Below, in pieces: positions 54,985 through 64,000 of a stretch of DNA of 64,000 bases. Source of the stretch: Toxorhynchites rutilus septentrionalis. Lineage: Eukaryota > Arthropoda > Insecta > Diptera > Culicidae. Both the position numbers and the translations under genes were made by a program. A model generated the notes under the pieces. The model worked only from the letters and a program-made list of their open reading frames with translations, was not told the origin of the DNA and searched no databases. Each line of letters begins with the position of its first letter. The first letter of the stretch is position 1. Location of the stretch: assembly GCF_029784135.1 (NCBI RefSeq), contig NC_073745.1, forward strand, positions 159,477,335 to 159,541,334, read 5' to 3'.

Positions 54985-55560
54985 ATTGAGGTTGTTCTCT
55001 AGCATCCTCTCAAAGCCACTCCGTGAAAATAGGTGACACTATGGGCCTGATTCTCGAATACACTTCACGGTGGAAACGGAATAAAACGTATCCGCGATGA
55101 CTACGGTACGGTGTCGACATCTGGATACGAGATTAGTTTCCCACTAAACTTATCATTATAATATCAAATTATCTTCAGATGAAATTTTTGTATGAAATTA
55201 TTATATCACATGAAGAAAACAATGTTTTCAACTCACATTGAATACCAGTTTTATACGAAGAAGTTAATTTTCATTAATGATTTTTTATTTGAAAAGGGCT
55301 TATTCTGCCTAAAAACTCATTATTGTATTCGACACTTCACTAACTCGTAAAACGTAGTTCAATGGCGTGCCGTTTATTTCGTTTCCACCGTGAAGTGTAT
55401 TCGAGAATCAGGCCCTATATCTACTCCTTTTCATGTACCACTTGTTGATCCTCAGGGCAGTCACCTGGGTTCATACATACTTCTGATGTATCTAAATGAT
55501 GTAAATTTTAGTCTGAAGTGTCTCAAACATTCGGTTACACTTGAATCGAGCAACCCAAAT
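54985..55560 (+). pseudogene. LINE reverse transcriptase scrap, split by a MITE
   Basis: Before the MITE (about 54985-55042) the frame ends with SHSVKIGDT; after it (55416-55560) it resumes with S-T-P-F-H-V, then DPQGSHLGSYILLMYLND. This is the segment around the PQG motif of a non-LTR reverse transcriptase. The same segment in the LINE at 13225-14190 reads VKIGDTISSPFRV and PQGSHLGPYIFLLYLND, so both belong to one family. The G-V before P-Q-G is changed and the ADD box is missing. The rest of the LINE is not present, so this is a small 5'- and 3'-deleted relic on the plus strand. Confidence 0.85.
55043..55415. mobile_element. 373-bp MITE, 36-bp perfect TIRs, TAT target duplication
   Basis: TIRs begin GGGCCTGATTCTCGAATACA and are identical over 36 bases. 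TAT flanks each side (55040-55042, 55416-55418). The interior is AT-rich and non-coding. The 3-bp duplication and GGG-start suggest a PIF/Harbinger-like parent, which is inferred. Confidence 0.95.
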
Positions 55561-58301
55561 TTCTGCTGTTTCAATTGAAGTCCAGTTTTGAGAATCTTCA
55601 AATTTGGTTTGACATTAGGCCTCCAAAAAGGGCAGTGAACATGATATTAATTTTGTCCATTGTAAAAATACTGTTGGCTTAAACCTTAAACAGCGAATGG
55701 ATTGACAGATCTTTTGGAACTAGAGTTCATCAAAAAGTAGTATCATGATTATACAGCGATAACCGTATAACCTTTTTTTAAATTGAACATAAAACAATAA
55801 AAAGACAGATATTGAACAAGAAAACGGAAAATAGGTCAGAACAAAACAATTCGATGGTTTGTTTTAACTCATCCGTCTAATTTGTTAAACGGGGTTATGT
55901 CAGGCGACAATCCTTATGAATTTGTTTTTGATTTTATCCAAATTGTAACCAATATAAAACTGTGCCCTAAATACATACGATTGTCGATAAGTCTCTGTAG
56001 ATTATTATTCAATAACCAGAATAAACAACAAAAACACTTTGAATTCGTGGATTCACATAAAACCTGGCTCGTGCACTACGGAACTATATTGAGATAGTCT
56101 TGTGAGAAAAGAAGTTAACTTTTATCATGCTCCGCAAAGATATTATAAACCGAAGGCGTAGGCTATTATATCAACGTCTCACAACTTCAATCCTTATTAA
56201 TACATTTTTTGATGATATGATAGTTTTTATAATAAATGTCGAAACTAAAATTATATTCCCTCATTTTTACTTTTACATTCATTCAACATTGTTTGTTATC
56301 ATGACAACGTGAGGATTCGAAAAATCAAAAATTGTTTCACAATGTGATGAGTTCACCTAAAATTGGATTTAGTTATCGTTATTAATTTACCATGTACAAG
56401 AGAATTAAAGGTTAAAAAAGGGTATTCATGATCGCCGACTTCGCATGCAAATGAACGGAAAATTTTGCGGTGAATGGTCTGGGTACACTTTTGTTTTTGT
56501 TTTCTACGTTATTTCCCCTAATGCTGGTTAGAATGATCCCGCTAATGGGAGCAAGCTGCATAAACCGCATTATCACATATTTTACAATCCATCAAAATGA
56601 GTTTTGCTGTTTTGCTATTTATATTTGGGTGACAAATTCGAGATTTTTCGTGTTTGCTGAATTGAAAGTTTTTACCAAGAGGCATTTGCTGAAATCTGAA
56701 ATCACCTCAAATGGGTGAATAAAATCCTACCTGTGAACAGATTCTCCAATTTTCGTATGAAAAACTTGCCGCGTTTTTTTTTAATCACCTGATATTGTCA
56801 AACAGCAACACAATCGTACCATTCATAGAAACTGCAGTCATCAATAGTGAAGCATAACAATTGTGTTTACAGCTGGTTATATCCTGCAATATCGTAGACG
56901 TTCATGTGTTTCGCTTTTTTCTAGTAATATCCGTTATAATCTGCTACAAATTGTCAATCGATCACCTTCACCGCTCATTGAATATACACCATTGTTAATT
57001 TCGCACTGCACCAATTTCCAATCAATGTGAAATTTATGAATAATCTCCAAATTTTATATATTGCTGGTGAGATTCAATAACAATCCGATATTCACTGTGC
57101 GATTTGCATGGGCTATTTTCACAATTCACTAAGGAGCATCTCACGATGTTATAGCGTTGACACAGCAGAAACTTATCCAGCTTCTCAAGACTCACAATAT
57201 AGTTGGAATATCATTATTTCACTTAACACTAAATACATGCATATCTTCTCTTCAAATATTCCCAATGACAGGATAACGTCATCCACTTTTGTTTGGAGAG
57301 ATGATTTTCTCATTCACTATATTCATACACAGCAAGAAATTATTGAATCTTTTCTATCTCTCGCTAATCGGTGAGTCAGGAACCGGAGGCCAAACAGGCT
57401 TCTTCAGTCAAGGAAATCCATAGAATCCAACAGTCGCTCACTGACATTAATAACCACACTGAGAAAAAAGGACACACACCGTTGGCTACTTTCAGATGAA
57501 GCTTCGGTTCGCTACTCGAAGGAGGGAGCAACTGCTCGTTAGACGATTCGCGGTTTACTGAATTCAGAAAATGGATGCAGCGAGAAAATCCTCCACATCT
57601 CGCAAAGAGTTGAGTTTCTTTTTTTTTTGCTTGGAGCCTCTGAGAGGAAAACTTGTGCCTCGATTTGTGCGCATGATCCGCAAAAGGGCCGCTGAATTGG
57701 GAGACATCTCTGCTGAATGGAAAGGGGCAAACGCAATCCTGCCGCTGTGTCCATACGAGTGCACATGGATTAGGCCATAGACTTCGAGGGAGATTACATA
57801 CTGACTTGATGTCCTACCGCACCTATAACCCACATATGTGAGCTGCGGATGCTGTGTGAGGTAGGGAGAAGAGTAAGAGGACCCGGCAGCTCGGAGAAGA
57901 AGTATCCCGAAGTACAATTTTTCCCCGAGCAACACACCTAGAAAAACAATCAACTTGATATTTTCTTTTCTATTGAATATGATTGATACAATTGTACATA
58001 CATTTACTGGCATGACTCAATTCGTTGAATTAGTGGAATAAGCCGATCTTTTTCTGAGAACGCTCATGAACTGAATTTATAAACAAGGTTTCCAATTCAT
58101 TAATATTGTGATATTCTATCATACATATTACAGAGTACGATAAGATTTTTAGAGAAATTTGTTCGCGCCTTTTTGAATTAGGGTATTATGAAAAATCGAT
58201 TTTTTGAGATTTTGCGGAATATACCAATATTTTAAAATTCATAACTTTTGAACCACTGCTTGCCACTGCCAAAATGCTTGCTAGGTAAAATTACACCAAA
58301 C
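55561..58301. other. no recognised gene or element
   Basis: AT-rich with small open frames (55882-56097, 56470-56718, 57108-57374, 57564-58013) that I cannot assign. 57370-57900 is less AT-rich and could be an older unique sequence. Confidence 0.35.
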
Positions 58302-58312
58302 AACTCTCGACT

Positions 58313-58465
58313 AACACTTGTAATACTAACCTCGAGTCAACCGCGAGTAATCGGTTACATATTACTAACATAGTCTAAGCAAACATTGTCAAAATATTGA
58401 ACTCCCGGCCCCGTTAGGCTGACGCCATATGAGCCTTAATAAAATATATATTTTGGATAAAAAAA
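58313..58465 (+). mobile_element. 153-bp 3' end of the first I-clade LINE family
   Basis: An 11-bp target duplication AACTCTCGACT flanks it (58302-58312, 58466-58476). The sequence is the 3' UTR end of the LINE at 2831-8227, including GAACTCCCGGCCCCGTTAGG and ATATATTTTGGAT, with a poly-A tail that merges with the duplication. Confidence 0.93.
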
Positions 58466-58476
58466 AACTCTCGACT

Positions 58477-58814
58477 CAGTGGGTCCATTCTCCTTTCGAA
58501 GCAACGCAATATTCAGGGTCTATAACGGTAATTCCGTTCTATTGTGATTACAATCTTAAATCAAATGATCTTCTTTTTGAAGAAATAACAGCAGATTAGA
58601 TCGATTGATACCCGCGGTTATACTCTATCCTTCGATTTTTCCCGAGAAGTTATTTGTATTGCTCTTCATTTTCTTCCTAATTTCATTTATGTTGTGCAAT
58701 AATCCTCGACCAAAATATTCTAATGTTTGGACAAAAGTGGGATAGCGGGAAAAATCTAATAATGGCGGCTGGGTAGAATGGTAATTGGAGGTTTGAAACC
58801 AAAAAGCCAATTAG
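58477..58814. other. no recognised feature
   Basis: Unassigned AT-rich sequence between the LINE 3' end and the SINE. Confidence 0.4.
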
Positions 58815-58982
58815 CCAAATAAGACGCTTTAAATGTATTCTGAGTGGCAATCTCTAGAATACGCGTGATCACAGTGCAAGTCGGAAAAAATATCTTTGAA
58901 GAAACACCCGGCCGGAACGGGAATCGAACCCGAACCGCAGGTATGATAAATTTAACACTGACCACCCGACCACGGGAGTACA
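58815..58982 (-). mobile_element. SINE family 1, minus strand, head retained
   Basis: The reverse complement has CCCGTGGTCGGGTGGTCAG (A-box region) and GGGTTCGATTCCCGTTCCGG (B box), then TTGCACTGTGATCACGCG and GCCACTCAGAATACATT. The 3' part of the body and the tail are missing. Confidence 0.88.
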
Positions 58983-59007
58983 GTATTACACACATATGGT
59001 CGATGAA

Positions 59008-59735
59008 CGGTCAGACCGGACTAAGTCTCAAAATAAGAAAAAAAAGTTAATAGTAGCAAACAACCAAAAATTTCTTAACCTACATTCTTCTTTTATCAGG
59101 TCACACTTATGTTGCAAATAGTCAGGTTTATGTGATAAATTTATTTTGACTGATCAGTAAAAACTGATAATAGTATGCAGTCAGAGTGAACCAAGTGCGA
59201 CTAGAGAGAATCACAGATTATTGATAAATTGATCGAGTATACAATTATATCTTGTTCAGACAGAGTGGACCTAGTGCCATAGAGTAAAAATTGTAATTAC
59301 TAAACTTTTCATGATTGATTTCAAATCCAACCCTTTCCAAATTCAAGCTAATCCGTTTCTCGTTGAAACATATTTTTTTAGAAAATCAAGAATTGTACTT
59401 GAAAATACATACTAATTGATTATTTTTAGTATGCAAAATACTGTTTCAACCCATAAAACCGGTTCTTTAATTGTATAGGTTGAGGAAATTTTACTCAATA
59501 AATGATGTAATTTCTTCATCAAATTGTTCAGTCATTGTTGATCAAGTCTCTGAAAATATGTTTTGGTTCAGTCAGAGTGGACCAAGTACAAATAGCCAGT
59601 CGTAAAACCCTCTTGATAAAGCTTAAAAGTTGTTTTTATTGTAAGAATACCATTGTACTACCATGCTGAAGAGTAACTAAGAGCTGTAGAAAAACTGTAG
59701 AATTATGTTGCTTAGTCCGATCTGACTGAACAACG
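59008..59735. mobile_element. possible TIR element with CAGAGTGGACCAAGT repeats
   Basis: GGTCAGACCGGACTAAG (59010) and the complement of GTCAGATCGGACTAAG (about 59720) are inverted. CAGTCAGAGTGAACCAAGT, CAGACAGAGTGGACCTAGT and CAGTCAGAGTGGACCAAGT lie inside at about 59177, 59258 and 59570. No coding sequence. Confidence 0.55.
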
Positions 59736-60454
59736 ACCATATTACGTTCAAATAATGGTACATAGCGTCGGTGCTGATCATTACTAACTCAATAACGTTG
59801 TAAATTGGGCGTCTCATTTGGGAAAGGTATCCAACGAGAGGATCAAAAAAGCAACTTACATTGCCCGTCAGCTGAGGTGAACTGAATCTGAACATTCCAA
59901 TGCCAAAGTGCAAATATCTGTTATTGAACAGGTATTGAAGAAATTGTCCGGTAAGTCTCCCTCGAATTATCTGGAAATCCGCCAAGTATTCTGGATATTC
60001 CATCAAGTCATTTATACAGCTCTACTAACAACATCTAAAACATGAACCGGACAATTTTAACTTACACAAAAGGTATACCCAAAGTGATAAAAAATAACCC
60101 GAATACATATTTAGGGTAGATAGAAAATTTGAACATTTTTGAAAATGCAGAACAGTTTTCAATCATTTTTGAATTCGGAGTTGAATGTGCTTTCCACAAA
60201 TATTTATTGAACCTGTCCACGTAGATATCTGCAGAACAAAAATGCTGAACAGATTTTATCTTGAGCATATTTTTCGAAAATATTTATTTACGGTTCCACG
60301 TGTACCTTCTCTATACCCCTTCTCTCTTCACCTTGGACAAATGTGGACATTTTCATTACCCCTACCCCCCTTAAAGTTGTCTAAGTGGTATGTGGACAGC
60401 CCCGAAGACTTCAACTGAAAATACCAAACATCGATGGTCTATTTTTAGGAGAAA

Positions 60455-60760
60455 TCTTTTTTGACGTAGAACTACGTTTTTCATTAAGGGTGCCAAATCA
60501 GAAAACAGGTCACGTTTTTATGAAATAAAGTTGACGTTAATAACTATTTTTGCCGCGAACGACTTTTGGCGATTTGCATACCAAACGAATTGGAAATTCC
60601 CTAAGATTAGTTTCATATGCTATACATTACAATCCCATAGTGAGCATATGGTTTAAATTAATGAATATTGGAGGCATTCTCATTTCCTCATACATTTGTT
60701 CTGTCCATTTGTGTGCTTTCCTGAACAGAGCTGTCTATAACGAGCAATTTATCGACGAGT
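60455..60760 (-). mobile_element. partial inverted copy of the GACGTAG element right arm
   Basis: The reverse complement of 62070-62366 matches, including GACGTAGAACTACG at 60463 and GTGCCAAATCAGAAAACAGG. Confidence 0.85.
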
Positions 60761-61241
60761 AACGAAGGGGAAATCGTAAAGGTAGGTTTAGAGTTCCCGT
60801 GAACGTGAACGCGGACAAACACTTTTTTAATTATAATTCATCAGTCCATATATAAAACGCGAGGAAAACATCTTGACATCTTGAAACAACGATAAGAAGA
60901 AACATTTTCTAGTTGAAAAACATGTCTAAACACAATTCATATTGATAAAAGTGGATTAATTCAATATTTCACAACAATTCTGAATTTCCACCGTGGAATC
61001 GAGATGTTGGTGAACTCACCATAGTTCACCGACTTCGGTGAACGTGAACGTGATAACAGTGGTGAATATAGACGTCAAAATATTTCCACGTTCATGTTCA
61101 CGTTCGAATGTCCCAAGGCATTCTGAAAATTATTTCACCGCGAACTGTAAAAGGATATGTTTAGCAATTCTCAAGTTTTCAATGAAAATTTTGATATGGA
61201 TGCAATTTCAATCAATCGGATCTCTGCGCGGGTTAAAAAAT

Positions 61242-62366
61242 TGTAAGGGGTTGTATCTAGGACACGACCGCATATTTTCGACGTAGAACTACGCAAGTAT
61301 ATTATGCAATTTACTTGTTTACCACTTCGAATATTATTTTAGAATGCAATGAAATTTTTGTAATTGATTATGTTCTTCGTTACAAGTAAATTTGATGAAC
61401 GTCCTTTTACGTTTGATATGATGCCTAGGACTACCAAAATATGTGAACAGAAGAATTGTCAAACGATCATTTTACGTACGATCATTTTACGTAGTTTACG
61501 TAGTTCCCGAACCGCGAAAGTTCATTCACCTCTAGTATCTGAAATGATGATTTTCCCAGACTTCTCAGTTTAAAAGTACGTTTTAGGGAAACATATTCCG
61601 GTCTGCACAACGACAAGCGAGTAAAAAAGTACTCAACATCGAAAAATATCCCCAACATGCATGTATTTGCAAAGTGGATTCCCCCAGACGCATTAATGTT
61701 GAAGTCCGTGTTAGGGAAACACAGCTCAGTGGGAAAAATACCCCTGACTTGCATGTTTTGACAAAGCGGATTTTCCCAGGCACATTGATTTTGAAGTCCG
61801 TGTTAGGGAAACACAGCTCAATGGAAAAAAATACCCCCGACTTGCATGTTTATTTGCAAAGCGGATTTTCAAAGGTACATCGATTTTGAAGTCTGTGTTG
61901 GGGAAACTGTAAACCGGGCCAATCAAAACTTGCCAGTTGGAGCGTTTAGATAACGCTTGACATTTTACAGTTACAGTTAATTGTTCATCTCATGAAAAAT
62001 AACATTTTATTATTTGTGATAGAAATATTACCTATCAATTGATGCAAATCTTTCCGATCTGTTAAGAAATGTTCGAGTTAAAAGTATTCAAAATACGGGT
62101 AGGGTTAGCACACAAATCGGCAGAACTAATATATATGGGAAAAAGGAATTTCTTCCAGTTTTCATGAATTTAAACCGTTTAAAGATTAGCGAATTGTGAT
62201 GTATAGCATATAAAACAAATCTTAGAGAATTTCCGATTCGATTGGTATGCAAATCATGAGAATTCGTTCACAGTGAAAATAGTTATGAACGTTAACTTTT
62301 AACTATTATAACTACCTGTTTTCTGATTTGGCACCCTTCCTGAAAGACGTAGTTCTACGTCAAAAC
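61242..62366. mobile_element. GACGTAG-ended repeat element, copy 2 (1125 bp)
   Basis: It is colinear with 51054-52032 from TGTAAGGGGTTGTATCT to GACGTAGTTCTACGTCAAAA. It is longer because it has an extra minisatellite unit and a different segment near 61596-61660. Confidence 0.88.
61552..61915 (+). repeat. minisatellite of ~105-bp units, four units
   Basis: The units repeat TTGAAGTCCGTGTTAGGGAA, AACACAGCTCA and CTTGCATGTT; one more unit than in copy 1. Confidence 0.85.
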
Positions 62367-62654
62367 TTCATTGGTTTGGGTTGATTCGTGAACAACTGTA
62401 TATTTTATCCGAATTACTTTATTGAAGATCGATGTTTATTTACTTCACGTTCACTGTCGAACTTTCAATATGAACGTGAACGTGAACAAAATCATTCTAT
62501 TCACCACGATTTTTTGAGTTGTTTGTTCGCAATGTAGTTCACCATGAAATGATCGTCCTATTCAACCACCTGTTCAAGTTCACGTTCAAGGATACTCTAA
62601 ACCGGCTTTAAAACTATTGCATTAAAGTTCTGAGCTACACAATTGTGTGGGGAA

Positions 62655-63785
62655 TCATCAAGCTAGGATATCGTCAGCTCACCAAGAAAATAAATGTTCT
62701 GGAATTTTGTCAGTGATTTGGTTTCGCATGACGGTACGATAACTCTCTTCACAAAGGATGATAGCTAAGCTAATCTAGACTGGCAATATTAACAGAAAGG
62801 GCTTCTGTTGAGAAGAGCGCAAAACAGAGATTAGTGTGTGTATATGTAGTTGCTTCAAGCCAAGGTCATTTGTGGACATTTGTGTGCGTACGTGCGTGCT
62901 TCATAACCCGTACGTAAAAATAGTGCATCTTCGCTACGCTGAAACCCCATTTGTATCTGCTTCCGTGTGCCGTGTGTCCTGTAACGATGCAACAATCGCC
63001 TAATTTTTTTATGCTATGATTGACGATTGTTTGGTGTTGCAAATTACGCAGTCGTAATGATAAATGAGGGGCTTAGAATGAAAGGGGTGTAAGCGATTTG
63101 ATCGATTTCTCTACACCGACTCTCTCTTTGGGTCATAACTTAGCTGCAAATACATTCCCAGCTGTATTTACCAATGTGGAAAATAGGTCGGAACCTCATC
63201 TATCGGATTCTATAGCAAACTTAAATTGGAAAGTTTGTGCAGTTGAGTTATTAACTAAATAAAAAGTTGATGAAGAGAAATCGATCAAGTCACTCACACC
63301 CCTTGCATTCTGAGCCCCTCAAATATAAACGAGGAGAGAAGATAGCGGGAGGGAAATATTTACGTAATGAATCTCTCTTAAGACAAATATTCAGTGTTTT
63401 TCCAAGCAGTTAACATTGTTTGTTTTATGTCATCAATGCATTGAACTGACGCTATGGTGATGCAGGTATTAAGGTTGTGCACCAAAAAAATATTTGGGGA
63501 ATACCAAGTTATTCAATAACTTATATTAAGTTATTAATTTATTTGGTCTCGCGTGCCAGTCACAAAACTGCTTTCAACTAGGATTACATTTGCGCTAATC
63601 TTGACCATAATGAAACAGTGCTACTCTTTTCGAGGTTGTTGAAATTAAAAGATAGAGTTTATTTCGTTTATTTAGTCACCAAGAAAGCAAATGTTCTGAA
63701 ATGTTGTATGTGATTTGGTTTCGCTTGCCAGTAGCAAAACTTTCTCCACAAAGGATAACAGCTGCGCTTATCTCGAGCATGTATT
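62655..63785. repeat. three diverged copies of a ~110-bp repeat around a MITE
   Basis: CACCAAGAAARYAAATGTTCTG, GTGATTTGGTTTCGC and CACAAAGGATRAYAGCT mark copies at about 62659-62780 and 63673-63780; a partial copy is at 63545-63610. The MITE at 63066 sits between the first and second. Confidence 0.75.
63066..63320. mobile_element. 255-bp palindromic MITE, copy 2
   Basis: Same length and TIRs as 32417-32671, flanked by AAAT on both sides. About 20 differences by eye between copies. Confidence 0.93.
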
Positions 63786-63833
63786 TTATTTTATTTTATT
63801 TTATTTTATTTTATTTTATTTTATTTTATTTTA
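63782..63833. repeat. (TTTTA)n pentanucleotide tract, about ten units
   Basis: It is the tail of the minus-strand retroposon that follows. Confidence 0.95.
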
Positions 63834-64000
63834 ATTGGCAGACTTATCTCACTTCTTAACTAGGCGAACCTAGCCAGAATTTTCACCTGCCCCCGGGCTT
63901 CTGAATGCCAAAGGGGGACTAGGCTCTGCGGAATGCACGTATCTGCATGCTCGTGCTGTTTTAGTCCTGACCGAGGAATTGTCGGACAATCGCGCAGGTG
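63834..64000 (-). mobile_element. 3' end of a retroposon running off the window
   Basis: On the minus strand the sequence ends in (TAAAA)n and carries a moderately GC-rich 3' UTR (CCCGGGGGCAGGTGAAAATT). It could be a LINE or a large SINE; the coding part would lie beyond 64000. Confidence 0.6.

Larger units (their letters stand above)
60785..62603. mobile_element. TIR element with (GTGAAC) subterminal repeats, interrupted
   Basis: GGTTTAGAGTTCCCGTGAAC at 60785 is the inverted partner of the end at 62603. GTGAACGTGAACG-type repeats cluster near both ends (60799, 61036, 61086 and 62467-62480). The GACGTAG element at 61242-62366 lies inside it, so it inserted later. Confidence 0.75.

Noticed and set aside
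58920..58982. tRNA gene on the minus strand
   Set aside because: Same SINE head as at 9275.

Overview
This window looks like nuclear DNA of a culicine mosquito, most likely an Aedes species. The reasons are its content: I-clade LINEs with an RNase H domain, a DD37E Tc1/mariner element (a family described from mosquitoes), tRNA-derived SINEs with a (GAA)n-like tail, Helitron-like DNA carrying ~140-bp minisatellite units, many MITEs with long terminal inverted repeats (TIRs), and an AT-rich background. I found no host gene that I can name with confidence. Nearly every recognisable coding segment belongs to a transposable element (TE). Species assignment is by recollection of element families, not by a search.

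Layout. 0.1-2.3 kb: a decayed Ty1/copia element (gag, protease start, integrase) interrupted by a small retroposon. 2.56-2.74 kb: short tandem repeat and a dispersed repeat. 2.8-9.2 kb: a Helitron-like element split by a 5.4-kb I-clade LINE on the minus strand whose 1226-codon ORF2 is uninterrupted. 9.3-13.0 kb: a full SINE, an unassigned coding-like relic, an internally deleted mariner and an internally deleted SINE. 13.1-16.5 kb: a minus-strand LINE with large deletions. 17.9-22.7 kb: several long-TIR elements and retroposon scraps. 24.3-31.4 kb: a pogo-like DNA transposon split by a 6.1-kb structurally complete but mutated I-clade LINE with a perfect 12-bp target duplication. 32.4-33.6 kb: MITE and Tc1 relic. 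35.4-37.5 kb: Jockey-group LINE, minus strand. 37.9-41.8 kb: second SINE family, small repeats and two unassigned reading frames. 42.0-43.7 kb: a 1.7-kb foldback element. 45.2-46.4 kb: DD37E transposon with near-perfect 46-bp TIRs. 46.6-54.5 kb: mariner and Tc1 relics, a ~1-kb repeat whose sister lies at 61.2-62.4 kb, and a SINE. 55.0-55.6 kb: LINE fragment split by a MITE. 58.3-64.0 kb: LINE 3' end, SINE, nested TIR elements, a second copy of the 32.4-kb MITE, and a retroposon 3' end running off the window.

How the pieces relate. The window is a layered TE deposit, and insertion order can be read in several places from target site duplications: Helitron then LINE at 2.8-9.2 kb, pogo-like then LINE at 24.3-31.4 kb, copia then retroposon at 0.9-1.3 kb, LINE then MITE at 55 kb, and an outer (GTGAAC)-rich TIR element then the GACGTAG element at 60.8-62.6 kb. 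Autonomous-looking elements (I-clade LINE, DD37E) sit beside non-autonomous derivatives (SINEs, MITEs). The strongest candidates for something less ordinary are a palindromic motif shared by unrelated-looking repeats, several coding-like stretches I cannot assign, and the possibility that this TE-dense, both-strand deposit is a small-RNA source locus.
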